From contig NZ_RJLC01000017.1 in NCBI RefSeq assembly GCF_003999375.1, positions 124,001 through 188,000 of the forward strand: a DNA stretch of 64,000 bases. The letters are read 5' to 3'. The stretch comes from Pseudidiomarina mangrovi (GTDB taxonomy: Bacteria; Pseudomonadota; Gammaproteobacteria; Enterobacterales; Alteromonadaceae). This document shows, piece after piece, positions 48,749 to 57,493 of the stretch. Positions within the stretch are counted from its first letter, which is position 1. Each line of letters opens with the position of its first letter. The notes below the pieces were generated by a model, which saw only the letters and a list, made by a program, of their open reading frames with translations, searched no databases and was not told the origin of the DNA. The position numbers and the translations under genes are program-made.

Positions 48749-51136
48749 ATGAAATTTAGTGAACAGTGGTTAAGAACATGGGTTAATCCGGCGTTGTCAT
48801 CGCTTGAGTTGTCGGAACAGTTAAGCATGGCAGGGCTTGAAGTGGATAGCATGGAGCCGGTTGCTGAGGCCTTTAACAACGTGGTGGTGGGTGAAGTACT
48901 CGAGTGTTGGCGCCATCCTGAAGCCGATAAACTGCAAGTCACCAAAGTTGCTATTGGTACTGATGAACCGGCCATTATTGTTTGCGGCGCACCGAATTGT
49001 CGCGCCGGCTTAAAAGTCGCGGTAGCGACCCTTGGTGCGGTGTTGCCGGGTGACTTCAAAATCAAAAAAGCCAAGCTGCGTGGTCAAGAGTCCAACGGTA
49101 TGCTGTGTTCAAACGCTGAGCTGGGGCTCAACGATGACCATGACGGTATCATTGAATTACCCTCCGATGCGCCAGTAGGTATGGATTATCGCGCCTATTT
49201 GCAATTAGACGATTGCACCATGGATGTTGACCTTACGCCAAATCGTGCCGACTGTTTAGGGGTTCGTGGTATTGCCCGTGAAGTCGGGGTGTTGAACGGT
49301 TTAGCGGTCACCGAGCCAAGCATCGAGCCGGTGGCGGTTACCAGCAGTAGCGAGCGCGCCATTCAGTTACTGGCGCCGGCGGCTTGTCCGCGCTATTTAG
49401 GTCGGGTGATTGAAAACGTGGATTGCCAAGCACGCAGCCCAATGTGGCTGACCGAACGCCTGCGTCGTAGCGGTATTCGTAGCATTGACCCGGTGGTTGA
49501 TGTCACCAACTACGTGTTACTGGAGCTGGGTCACCCCATGCATGCCTTTGACCATGATCAGTTGCATGGCGCAATACAGGTGCGCATGGCGACACCAAGC
49601 GAAAAACTGACCCTGCTTGACGGTGAACAAGTGACTTTGCAAGGCGATGTGTTAGTCATTGCTGATGAGCACCAAGCACTGGCTATGGCCGGTATTTTTG
49701 GCGGTGAGGGCAGTGGTGTGACTGCTGCTACCCGCACTATCTTTTTAGAGAGCGCATTCTTTGCGCCAGCGGCAATTACTGGCCGCGCGCGGCGTTTTGG
49801 CCTGCATACCGATGCTTCGCATCGATATGAGCGCGGTGTCGATCCTGAATTGCAACGCTTAGCCATGGAACGTGCCAGTGCGTTGATTCTTGAAATTTGT
49901 GGTGGCCAAGCTGGGCCTATCGTTGAAGCAGTAGCGCCTGAGTACTTACCGCAACCTAAGGTGGTCACTTTACGAGCCGCGCGCTTGGCTAAAGTGTTAG
50001 GTATTCAAGTGAGCGCTCAAGTGGTGGAGGATATCTTCCAACGCTTGGGCTTCAACGTAGAAAACACGGGCAGTGGTTGGCAGGTCACGGTACCGACCTT
50101 CCGCTTTGACATTGCCATTGAAGAAGATCTCATTGAAGAAGTGGCACGCATTTATGGCTACCACCGCATAGAGGCCGCAGCGCCGGCTGCGCAATTACGG
50201 ATGATCCCGCGCCATGAAGCACAGTTATCAGCAAGCTTTTTCAAACGTGTACTGATTGACCGTGGCTATCAAGAAGCTATCACGTATAGCTTTGTCGACC
50301 CAAAACATCAGGCCTTGCTATTTGATGACACCGCGGCATTAACCTTGCCATTCCCAATCTCGCTAGAAATGTCGTCAATGCGGGTTAGTTTGTGGCCGGG
50401 CTTATTGAGTGCGGTGGCCTATAACCAAAAGCGCCAACAGCAAAGCCTGTCATTTTGTGAGACTGGTTTGCGCTTCATACCTGATCACAACGCTGAAAAT
50501 GGCGTACGTCAGCAGCCCATGTTAGCCGGTGTGCGCGCGGGTAAAGCTTTTGCTGAACATTGGCAAGAAGGCGAGCGGGCAGTTGATTTCTACGATATCA
50601 AAGGTGACGTCGAGGCCTTGTTGGCGGCCACCGGTGAGGGCCACTTGTATCGCTTTGTGGCGGATCAACATCCAGCCTTACATCCGGGCCAGTCGGCAGC
50701 AATATTCCGCGCCGATAAACGGGTTGGCTATGTGGGTGCTATTCATCCGCAGTTTGAAAAGAGACTCGGTTTAAATGGCCGCACCTTCGTGTTTGAATTA
50801 GAATTTAATGCCATCGCGAAGCGTTCAGTACCCCGTGCACAGGCTATTTCTAAGTATCCAATGATTCGCCGCGACCTTGCTATTGTGGTGAAACAGCAGA
50901 TTGCTGCTGGTGAAATTATCGCCGCTATCGAAAATGTTGGCGTAAATCATCTAGTTGACCTAAACTTGTTTGATGTTTATCAGGGCCCTGGCGTGGCTGA
51001 GGGGCAACGCAGTTTAGCGTTGTCACTGACGTTACAGCGCAGCGACCGGACTCTTGAAGAACAGGAAATCAACGCAGCCATTGCAGCTGTTGTTGAGATG
51101 CTGGCTACAGAATTTGGGGCGACCCTACGGGAGTAA
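48749..51136 (+). CDS. pheT: Phenylalanyl-tRNA synthetase beta subunit
   Basis: The 795-residue beta subunit matches the E. coli length. The N-terminal EMAP/OB tRNA-binding domain contains GEVLECWRHPEADKLQVTKV near residue 45; B3/B4 editing follows (DVTNYVLLELGHPMHAFDHD near 250), then B5 with PTFRFDIAIEEDLIEEVARIYGY in pieces near 450, and the C-terminal ferredoxin-like anticodon domain (KYPMIRRDLAIVV near 705). It is three bases upstream of ihfA, as in E. coli. Confidence 0.98.
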   Translation: MKFSEQWLRTWVNPALSSLELSEQLSMAGLEVDSMEPVAEAFNNVVVGEVLECWRHPEADKLQVTKVAIGTDEPAIIVCGAPNCRAGLKVAVATLGAVLPGDFKIKKAKLRGQESNGMLCSNAELGLNDDHDGIIELPSDAPVGMDYRAYLQLDDCTMDVDLTPNRADCLGVRGIAREVGVLNGLAVTEPSIEPVAVTSSSERAIQLLAPAACPRYLGRVIENVDCQARSPMWLTERLRRSGIRSIDPVVDVTNYVLLELGHPMHAFDHDQLHGAIQVRMATPSEKLTLLDGEQVTLQGDVLVIADEHQALAMAGIFGGEGSGVTAATRTIFLESAFFAPAAITGRARRFGLHTDASHRYERGVDPELQRLAMERASALILEICGGQAGPIVEAVAPEYLPQPKVVTLRAARLAKVLGIQVSAQVVEDIFQRLGFNVENTGSGWQVTVPTFRFDIAIEEDLIEEVARIYGYHRIEAAAPAAQLRMIPRHEAQLSASFFKRVLIDRGYQEAITYSFVDPKHQALLFDDTAALTLPFPISLEMSSMRVSLWPGLLSAVAYNQKRQQQSLSFCETGLRFIPDHNAENGVRQQPMLAGVRAGKAFAEHWQEGERAVDFYDIKGDVEALLAATGEGHLYRFVADQHPALHPGQSAAIFRADKRVGYVGAIHPQFEKRLGLNGRTFVFELEFNAIAKRSVPRAQAISKYPMIRRDLAIVVKQQIAAGEIIAAIENVGVNHLVDLNLFDVYQGPGVAEGQRSLALSLTLQRSDRTLEEQEINAAIAAVVEMLATEFGATLRE

Positions 51137-51139
51137 GAA

Positions 51140-51433
51140 ATGGCACTGACCAAAGCAGAAATGGCAGAACATTTGTTTGAGAAGTTTGGCATGAATAAAA
51201 CCGTGGCCAAAAGTATTGTCGAGCACTTTTTTGAGCAGATTCGCATGGCTTTAGAAGCCGGTGAAGAGGTCAAACTGTCTGGTTTTGGTAACTTCGAACT
51301 GCGTACCAAAAACGAACGTCCTGGTCGTAATCCAAAAACCGGTGAAGATATTCCAATCTCGGCGCGCCGGGTCGTGACATTCCGCCCCGGCCAGAAGTTA
51401 AAGCAGCGAGTATGTAACGCGAAGCCTCAATAG
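51140..51433 (+). CDS. ihfA: Integration host factor alpha subunit
   Basis: IHF-alpha pairs with IHF-beta to bend DNA sharply at specific sites. The 97-residue protein starts [17 protein letters not shown] and carries the DNA-arm sequence [20 protein letters not shown] with the intercalating proline. The pheT-ihfA linkage fixes the alpha assignment over IHF-beta or HU. A hairpin spans the stop codon and follows the gene. Confidence 0.97.
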   Translation: MALTKAEMAEHLFEKFGMNKTVAKSIVEHFFEQIRMALEAGEEVKLSGFGNFELRTKNERPGRNPKTGEDIPISARRVVTFRPGQKLKQRVCNAKPQ

Positions 51434-51445
51434 AGGCTTCGTTGT
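51420..51445 (+). terminator. Terminator hairpin at the end of ihfA
   Basis: CGAAGCCTC (51420-51428) pairs with GAGGCTTCG (51433-51441) around AATA, which contains the stop codon, followed by TTGTTATTT. It separates ihfA from the convergent chrR gene and may work in both directions. Confidence 0.75.
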
Positions 51446-52110
51446 TATTTCAAGAACAAACTGCTAAACGGGTTGAGCAGTCGGCTTAAGCCTGAGGTAA
51501 AATGCATAGGTGCATCAATGGTTGCCAAAGTTAGGCAGTCTTCATGCTGGGTTTGCGGCGTATGCTTATGATGACCATCTAGCAAGACAAAGTCACCGTC
51601 CCGATACTCATCACTTTCATCATTAAACACACCGTTGACCACCAGCGTTGCTTCAAAGCCACGATGGGTGTGCTCTGGTACTTGTGCGCCCTGGTCCATA
51701 TAGATAAAGTTCAAAGTTTCACCGCTACCAATCTCAATCGGTGCACGCCACATTTTACCCAGCATTTTTGACCATGGACCAATACGGTCGCCATTGCGTG
51801 CCAAGGTAGCCGGTAGCTTGAAGCGTTTGCCTTCAAGGCTCAACGTTTCGAGCGGGGCGCTGCTGGCAGCACTTGGCTTGACGCTACTTTGAAAAATAGC
51901 GTTCAACATGGCTTCTTCATCAAGCTGGGCAAGCGGAACTTGGCGCTGGCCGAAGGCTTTTTGACACAGTTGCTCTTCAACGTCGCGAAGATGCATCTGG
52001 CAGGTTGGACACATGTCCACATGACTGCCAACCATCATCAACATCGCTGGGCTAAGTTCGCCCATTGCATACTGCACGAGGTGCTGTTCTGAAGGATGAA
52101 ATTTAATCAT
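51445..52110 (-). CDS. chrR: ChrR-family zinc anti-sigma factor
   Basis: The 221-residue protein has the N-terminal zinc anti-sigma domain with HVDMCPTC near residue 31 (H-x3-C-x2-C) and a C-terminal cupin domain: YMDQGAQVPEHTHRGFEATLV in pieces near 137 and a late GHHKH, the second metal site that senses oxidative damage in ChrR. By family it holds the adjacent sigma factor inactive until singlet oxygen or a related oxidant triggers its release. The start overlaps the end of the sigma gene by 8 bases, the usual coupled arrangement. Confidence 0.92.
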   Translation of the reverse strand: MIKFHPSEQHLVQYAMGELSPAMLMMVGSHVDMCPTCQMHLRDVEEQLCQKAFGQRQVPLAQLDEEAMLNAIFQSSVKPSAASSAPLETLSLEGKRFKLPATLARNGDRIGPWSKMLGKMWRAPIEIGSGETLNFIYMDQGAQVPEHTHRGFEATLVVNGVFNDESDEYRDGDFVLLDGHHKHTPQTQHEDCLTLATIDAPMHFTSGLSRLLNPFSSLFLK

Positions 52111-52723
52111 GGTGTTGAATCAACTCTTTTAATTTCTGCAGCGCAAGTCGAGTACGCGACTTCACGGTGCCTAGTGGGATTTCTAAGGCGTCTGCGACTT
52201 CCTGCTGCGACTTTCCTTCAACATAAATTAGTTCAATAACAATACGTTGCGCCTTTGGTAACGATTCAGTGTAGACCGCTAATTGCTGCATCAATAGATC
52301 GTTATCGAGGGCGTAATCATCGTCAAGACTCTCATTTTCTTCGGCCAATACTGGCCACAAGTCATCAGCGCTTAAATCATGCTGACGGTGCTTGTTCTTG
52401 CGCAAGAAATCAAAGCGAATATTTCGTGCGATGGTAAAAATCCAGGTCGCAGCTGAGCCGCGATCTGGCTTAAATAAATGCGCCTTGTGCCACACGTTGG
52501 CCATGGTTTCTTGAACCAAATCCATAGCAGTTTGTTCGTTACCGAACTGGCGTGTGGCATACGCTTGAAGGCGCGGAGCAAAATGCCGAAATAGTTCAGC
52601 AAAAGCCGCGCGTGATTGTTCAGAGGCTATACGAGCCAGTAGTTCAGCTGCGTGCTCCGGATTATCGGCCTGCACAGGGGGCATACTTGTCCGTTTTATT
52701 ATCGAGTCAGAGACTGACCGCAT
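52103..52723 (-). CDS. ECF sigma factor partnered with ChrR (RpoE/ECF11-like)
   Basis: The 206-residue sigma factor has region 2 (FAELFRHFAPRLQAYATRQFG near residue 40 in pieces, then MDLVQETMANVWHKA and AATWIFTIARNIRFDFLRKN) and region 4 (LPKAQRIVIELIYVEGKSQQ near 155 with EVADALEIPLGTVKSRTRLA as the helix-turn-helix). The coupled ChrR gene makes it the singlet-oxygen-type ECF sigma. ATG 52723 is preferred because CAGG lies nine bases upstream. A TGATCC-N16-CGTACG element in front suggests it controls its own transcription. Confidence 0.92.
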   Translation of the reverse strand: MRSVSDSIIKRTSMPPVQADNPEHAAELLARIASEQSRAAFAELFRHFAPRLQAYATRQFGNEQTAMDLVQETMANVWHKAHLFKPDRGSAATWIFTIARNIRFDFLRKNKHRQHDLSADDLWPVLAEENESLDDDYALDNDLLMQQLAVYTESLPKAQRIVIELIYVEGKSQQEVADALEIPLGTVKSRTRLALQKLKELIQHHD

Positions 52724-52760
52724 AGTCGTTACCTGCTGAAATGTTCCTCAAGTAATAGTA

Positions 52761-52788
52761 CGTACGCGTCACCCATTCACTTGGATCA
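52761..52788 (-). promoter_or_regulatory. Candidate autoregulated promoter of the ECF sigma-chrR operon
   Basis: On the minus strand TGATCC (52788-52783) is followed after exactly 16 bases by CGTACG (52766-52761). TGATCC is the -35 known for R. sphaeroides RpoE/ChrR-type promoters, and CGT-containing -10 elements are known in this sigma group. The same layout recurs twice at 53490-53581. Confidence 0.65.
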
Positions 52789-52797
52789 ACAATAGTT

Positions 52798-53400
52798 TTA
52801 TTCATCACAATTTGCACGAACAAGTTCATGCAAATAGTGTAAAGCTGGCTCGCAACTGCTCTCGTTTAATAAGGTCTGCTTTACCGCAGCGCTCACCGGC
52901 AAAATTTCGAGCCAACGTTGCGCTACCCAATTGGCACAGCCTAACTGTTGCGCTGTAGGTTGCCCACCTAGTTCTGGATAGCGGCTATATACCGCGGCAA
53001 GCTGCTCAGCAAGTTCATGGTAATCAGCGCTAAGATGATGTTCGGGCCATGCATTGAACGGGATAACCGACCCAACGCGCAAACCATCACTCGCAGTTTC
53101 TATAGCTTCCACTGCGAATAGTTGCTCGCCGGCCACAGTGATCCCTAACAAACCATCGGGCATAGTTTCGAAATCGACTACAGTCGCTAAAGTACCAATG
53201 CGGTGAATGTGAGTATTTTCGGCAACATCACCGGCATCATTAAACATACACATGCCGATATAGCCCGCAGGGGATTGCGCACAGGCTTCTTTCACCATGC
53301 GTAAATAGCGTGGTTCAAAGATCCGCAAGCGCATCTGTCCACCGGGCAACACATGCCCAGATAATGGAAATAGTGGAACCTTGAGCGGTTCTGTGGTCAT
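52798..53400 (-). CDS. LON N-terminal (substrate-binding) domain protein
   Basis: From the ATG at 53400 (GAGG eight bases upstream) the 200-residue protein consists of a LON substrate-binding domain without ATPase or protease parts: VPLFPLSGHVLPGGQMRLRIFEPRY near the start in pieces, then GTLATVVDF and GLLGITVAGEQ. Function of such stand-alone domains is unclear. It lies directly upstream of the sigma-chrR pair in the same direction and diverges from phrB, with a sigma-type promoter candidate in front, so it may belong to the same regulon. Confidence 0.85.
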   Translation of the reverse strand: MTTEPLKVPLFPLSGHVLPGGQMRLRIFEPRYLRMVKEACAQSPAGYIGMCMFNDAGDVAENTHIHRIGTLATVVDFETMPDGLLGITVAGEQLFAVEAIETASDGLRVGSVIPFNAWPEHHLSADYHELAEQLAAVYSRYPELGGQPTAQQLGCANWVAQRWLEILPVSAAVKQTLLNESSCEPALHYLHELVRANCDE

Positions 53401-53489
53401 TCGTACAACCTCTTGCATGGCGCGTTAAATTACTTGCTGGACAATCGCAGATTCACTAGCTTTATGGGTAAATCTGCATCACTCTGCTG

Positions 53490-53517
53490 TTAACGCAGTA
53501 CGGTAACTTTCAGATCA
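53490..53517 (-). promoter_or_regulatory. Candidate ECF-sigma promoter of the LON-domain gene
   Basis: The minus strand reads TGATCT (53517-53512), 16 bases, CGTTAA (53495-53490). Spacing equals that of the sigma-gene and phrB elements; the -10 is the weakest match of the three. Confidence 0.4.
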
Positions 53518-53553
53518 CTGGGTCGTAGCGCATTTTTTCGCCACTTTATAGAC

Positions 53554-53581
53554 TGAACTAGATGATTGTAAAAAGCGTACT
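53554..53581 (+). promoter_or_regulatory. Candidate ECF-sigma promoter of the phrB lipid operon
   Basis: TGAACT (53554-53559), a 16-base spacer and CGTACT (53576-53581) repeat the layout of the sigma-gene promoter with an A-for-T change in the -35. Transcription would start about 25 bases before the phrB ATG. Confidence 0.5.
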
Positions 53582-53613
53582 GACCATAACTTAATGTAAA
53601 GGATTCTTTGGCT

Positions 53614-55020
53614 ATGACCAGCGGAATATGGTTTCGTAATGATTTACGTCTACAAGACAACCCAGCGGTAGCTGCCGCCTATGCCAACAATGCTGTGGGC
53701 AAAGTTATTCCGGCGCTTTATATAGCAGCGCCAAAGCAGTGGCAACAGCATGATTGGGCGGCTATCAAGGTCGATTTCTTATGGCGCCACTTAGAGCAGT
53801 TTCAAGCCGATGCCGCTGCTCATCAAATCGCTCTTGAAGTGGTGGTGATTGATGATTGGCAACAGGCCGGCAAAGCCTGTTTGGAATTTTGCCAACGTCA
53901 TGGCCTCACTGAGCTTTATTTCAATCATGAGTACCCTGTTCATGAACAGCGTCGCGATAGGGCGGTAGCGGTATGGCTAGCCGACCATCACATACAATGC
54001 CACGGTTTTCATGGTGAATTACTGGTACCGCCGGTGATTAAAACCCAAACCGGCAATTATTACCAAAAATTCACCCCCTTTAATCGCGCTTGGCGAGCTC
54101 ATTTGGCGACTGCAGGCGTAGCTGCTGCCATGCAACTGCCCCAGCATGACGTTAGTGATCAGTTGCAGCCACTACCTGAGTGTCCCGCTGCGCGGCGCGA
54201 CAGCAGTGCTTGGCCGGTTGGTGAGCAGGCAGCACAACAACGGTTGCAACGTTATGTTGACGAACAGGTGATGAATTATGCTGATGAACGCGATTTCCCA
54301 GCGTTAGATACCACCTCACGGTTGTCGCCGTATTGGGAGCTTGGTTTGCTCGGCCCACAAGCTGCTGCGCGCCACCTACAATCACTTAGCCCAGAGTTTC
54401 CGCATGGTCTTGAGCGTGGTGCCGATGTATGGTTGACCGAATTAGCTTGGCGTGAATTCTATCAGCACCTGATGCGGCACATTCCGCGCTTGAGCTATGG
54501 CAAAGCGTTTTTGCAACACACCGATGCTTTCCCGTGGAATACCGATACCCAGCAATTTGCCCGCTGGTGTGAGGGCCGTACCGGTTATCCAATTGTTGAT
54601 GCTGGCATGCGGCAGTTGGCGGCAGAAGGTTGGATGCATAATCGGGTGCGCATGATCGTAGCGAACTTTTTAGTCAAAGACTTACAGATTGATTGGCGTT
54701 GGGGTGAGCGATTTTTTATGCAACAGCTCATTGATGGGAGTTTTCCAGCTAATAATGGTGGTTGGCAATGGAGTGCTTCAACCGGTACCGATGCGGTGCC
54801 TTATTTTCGGGTCTTTAATCCAACCACACAAAGCGCCAAAGTTGATCCTGACGGCAGCTATATCCGTACTTGGATTAAGGAATTAAAGGATTGTCCGACC
54901 AAGCATATTCATGCGCCCGCAGCATGGCTCAAGGCAAGCGGTCGTGATGACTATCCTCAACCTATGGTCGACCACAGTAGCGCGCGCGAGCGCTTCTTGG
55001 CTGCCTTCAAACAATTATAA
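53614..55020 (+). CDS. phrB: Deoxyribodipyrimidine photolyase
   Basis: PhrB reverses UV-made pyrimidine dimers using blue light and FAD. From the ATG at 53614 (AAAGGA upstream; an in-frame TTG at 53608 is less likely) it has 468 residues. The N-terminal Rossmann antenna domain starts WFRNDLRLQDNPA; the FAD domain contains TSRLSPYWELGLLG near residue 228, WLTELAWREFYQHLM near 275, WCEGRTGYPIVDAGMRQL near 315, and NNGGWQWSASTGTDA near 375. It is the first gene of an operon otherwise devoted to lipid modification, as in other ChrR-sigma regulons. Confidence 0.95.
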   Translation: MTSGIWFRNDLRLQDNPAVAAAYANNAVGKVIPALYIAAPKQWQQHDWAAIKVDFLWRHLEQFQADAAAHQIALEVVVIDDWQQAGKACLEFCQRHGLTELYFNHEYPVHEQRRDRAVAVWLADHHIQCHGFHGELLVPPVIKTQTGNYYQKFTPFNRAWRAHLATAGVAAAMQLPQHDVSDQLQPLPECPAARRDSSAWPVGEQAAQQRLQRYVDEQVMNYADERDFPALDTTSRLSPYWELGLLGPQAAARHLQSLSPEFPHGLERGADVWLTELAWREFYQHLMRHIPRLSYGKAFLQHTDAFPWNTDTQQFARWCEGRTGYPIVDAGMRQLAAEGWMHNRVRMIVANFLVKDLQIDWRWGERFFMQQLIDGSFPANNGGWQWSASTGTDAVPYFRVFNPTTQSAKVDPDGSYIRTWIKELKDCPTKHIHAPAAWLKASGRDDYPQPMVDHSSARERFLAAFKQL

Positions 55021-55046
55021 CCAGTGCGCTACCTGAAGGAGGCCTT

Positions 55047-55487
55047 ATGCAGTTGCTCAGCGACACCCTAATGCAGCACATCAAGAGCTTTTATTTGAGT
55101 TTTGATCACGCCAGTATTGATGCCCTCGGTGATATTTACCATGCTGATGTGCAATTTGTAGACCCTATTCATCAGGTATCCGGATTAGCGGCCTTGCAAG
55201 ATTACTTCCGCAACATTCTACATGGCGTGGACTACTGCCATTTTGAATTCAGTCACAGCAGTACCAGCCAGGAGCAATTGTTCCTGACCTGGCAAATGCG
55301 TTTTCGCCACCCGAACTTGGCTAAAGGCCAGGAAATTGTGGTACCAGGTGTGAGCCATTGCCAAATAGCCGATGAGCGAGTGATTTACCAACGCGACTTT
55401 TACGATGCCGGTGCCATGGTGTATGAACACGTGCCGGTATTACGTTATGTCATTAGTAAGGTCAAACAACGGTTGAACAGCGCATGA
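55047..55487 (+). CDS. SnoaL/NTF2-like protein
   Basis: The 146-residue protein has the small alpha+beta NTF2-fold pattern: LMQHIKSFYLSFDHASIDAL near the start, YHADVQFVDPIHQVSGLAAL near residue 31, and the strand LFLTWQMRFRHPN near 76. SnoaL-like proteins are catalytic or binding partners and often sit in this gene cluster; the ligand is unknown. AAGGAGG precedes the ATG. Its stop overlaps the SDR start (ATGA). Confidence 0.82.
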   Translation: MQLLSDTLMQHIKSFYLSFDHASIDALGDIYHADVQFVDPIHQVSGLAALQDYFRNILHGVDYCHFEFSHSSTSQEQLFLTWQMRFRHPNLAKGQEIVVPGVSHCQIADERVIYQRDFYDAGAMVYEHVPVLRYVISKVKQRLNSA

Positions 55488-56197
55488 ACATATTAATAAC
55501 TGGAGCTACATCAGGAATTGGCGAGCAATTAGCCCGTGATTATGCCGCCGCTGGCCACAAGGTGATTGCCTGCGGGCGCAACCAAAGTGCCTTACAGCAG
55601 CTGGTTGATGCCTATCCGCAACAGATCACCGCACAACAACTGGATGTCACCGATGCCGCCACCACCATTGCTCGCTTGCGTGGCTATCAGCAGCTCGATT
55701 TAGTGATTCTTTCGGCGGGTGTGTGCGAGTACGTTGATATCGACAGCTTTAGTAGTGCCATGTTTGAGCGGGTTTATGAGGTGAATATCTTTGGTATGTT
55801 GCGCTGTATTGAAGCCGTGTTGCCGAATTTAAAAGCCGGTAACCAGCTGGTATTAGTGGGAAGTACCGCGCGCTTGCTACCATTTACCCGAGCCGAAGCT
55901 TACGGTTCATCGAAAGCGGCGCTGCAATACATTGCCCGCAGCTTGCAAGTAGACCTGAGTAAGCGTGGTGTGGTGGTGCAGACGGTATCACCGGGGTTTG
56001 TTAAAACGCCGATGACGGCGGTGAATGATTTCGCCATGCCAATGGCGGTGACGGTAGAATTTGCCTCGCAGGCCATTCGTACAGGCATTGCCAAGAAACG
56101 CACTGATATTACCTTTCCACGGCTGTTTGGCTGGTTACTTAAATTTTTATCGCGGTTGCCGCAAAGCTGGCAAGTTGCCATTTCTAAACGTTTTTAA
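55484..56197 (+). CDS. SDR-family NAD(P)-dependent oxidoreductase
   Basis: The 237-residue Rossmann-fold protein has the cofactor motif TGATSGIGEQLA near residue 6, the catalytic YGSSKAAL near residue 141 with Tyr and Lys, and SPGFVKTPM after it. Substrate is unknown; in this cluster a lipid-related carbonyl or alcohol is plausible. It overlaps the upstream gene by four bases and is followed after 12 bases by the flavin oxidoreductase. Confidence 0.88.
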   Translation: MNILITGATSGIGEQLARDYAAAGHKVIACGRNQSALQQLVDAYPQQITAQQLDVTDAATTIARLRGYQQLDLVILSAGVCEYVDIDSFSSAMFERVYEVNIFGMLRCIEAVLPNLKAGNQLVLVGSTARLLPFTRAEAYGSSKAALQYIARSLQVDLSKRGVVVQTVSPGFVKTPMTAVNDFAMPMAVTVEFASQAIRTGIAKKRTDITFPRLFGWLLKFLSRLPQSWQVAISKRF

Positions 56198-56209
56198 TTT
56201 GAGGTTTTC

Positions 56210-57493
56210 ATGAGAATTGCGGTTATCGGAACAGGGATAGCAGGTTTAACCAGCGCGTGGCTATTACAACGTGAACACCAAGTAACGGTGTTCGAAAAAA
56301 ATGACTATATTGGTGGGCATACCGCCACCAAAAATATACCGCTACAGGGTAAGAACTACGCCATTGATACTGGTTTTATTGTATTTAATGACCGCACCTA
56401 TCCGTATTTTCGCGCCATGATGCGCGAGTTGGGAGTATCGTGGCGCGACACCGAAATGAGCTTCAGTGTGCGTGATCCAGATACCGGAATTGAATACAAC
56501 GGTAACAACCTTAATACCTTATTTGCCCAGCGTAAAAATTTATTTAGCCGAAAATTTTGGCGGCTGATTCGCGGTATTTTGAAGTTTAACAAAGCCGCCA
56601 AAGCTGCCTATGCAGAGCATGGCGATAGCCTTGATAACAAAACTCTCGGTGAATTTATTGCCGAGCAAAAGCTTCCGGCCGAAGTATCAGAACTGTATTT
56701 ATTGCCGATGGTAGCGGCCATTTGGTCAGCGAGTTTGTCTGAGGCAGAGGCGTTTCCGTTAGGCTTCTTTTTACGCTTCTTTAATAATCACGGCTTGCTG
56801 AATGTGGCGGACCGGCCACAATGGCATACCATTGTAGGGGGCTCGGCGGCTTATATTGAGCCGCTGACGCGCTCATTTGCCGAATGCATTCATCTCAATG
56901 CACAGATTAAAGCCGTGCATCGTGGCTTACCGGATCGCGACGCTGCCATAACCTTAGAATTTAACGATGGCCGCTTCGTTGATTTTGATGAAGTGGTGTT
57001 GGCCTGTCATAGCGATGAGGCGCTGCAGCTATTGGCGCAGCCGACTGCTGAAGAATACGCGGTATTGACCGCTATTCCGTATCAACTCAATGATGTGGTG
57101 TTGCATACCGACACCCGTTTGTTACCGCGTAATGAACGTGCATGGGCCAGCTGGAACTATTTACTGCATACTGATGCCGAAGCTAAGGTACGGCCAAGTT
57201 CAGTGAGCTATAACATGAATATTTTGCAAGGTATTGAAGCGCCGGCAACCTTCTGTGTCACGCTCAATAATACCGACGCCATTGCGCCTCAGCAAATTCT
57301 CGGGCGCTACAGCTATGCGCACCCGGTTTATAGTGTTGAATCCATGGCGGCGCGGCAGCAACGTGGGCAAATTTGTGGACATCAGCACACGCACTTTGCC
57401 GGCGCGTATTGGTATAACGGCTTTCATGAGGATGGCGTGCGTAGTGCCGTAGATGTGGCGAAGCGGCTTGGAGTAAGTTGGCATGTTGAGTAG
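56210..57493 (+). CDS. FAD-dependent amine-oxidase-like oxidoreductase of the photo-oxidative lipid cluster
   Basis: The 427-residue protein starts with a dinucleotide-binding motif MRIAVIGTGIAGLTSAWLL (GTGIAG at residues 7-12) and EKNDYIGGHTAT near 34, then IDTGFIVFNDRTYPYF. It belongs to the NAD(P)/FAD-binding proteins that accompany DUF1365 and Cfa-like genes. In R. sphaeroides, proteins of this set (UfaD/UfaO) act after the methyltransferase in making furan fatty acids; which partner this protein equals is not certain. GAGG precedes the ATG. Its end overlaps the DUF1365 gene by 11 bases. Confidence 0.88.
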   Translation: MRIAVIGTGIAGLTSAWLLQREHQVTVFEKNDYIGGHTATKNIPLQGKNYAIDTGFIVFNDRTYPYFRAMMRELGVSWRDTEMSFSVRDPDTGIEYNGNNLNTLFAQRKNLFSRKFWRLIRGILKFNKAAKAAYAEHGDSLDNKTLGEFIAEQKLPAEVSELYLLPMVAAIWSASLSEAEAFPLGFFLRFFNNHGLLNVADRPQWHTIVGGSAAYIEPLTRSFAECIHLNAQIKAVHRGLPDRDAAITLEFNDGRFVDFDEVVLACHSDEALQLLAQPTAEEYAVLTAIPYQLNDVVLHTDTRLLPRNERAWASWNYLLHTDAEAKVRPSSVSYNMNILQGIEAPATFCVTLNNTDAIAPQQILGRYSYAHPVYSVESMAARQQRGQICGHQHTHFAGAYWYNGFHEDGVRSAVDVAKRLGVSWHVE

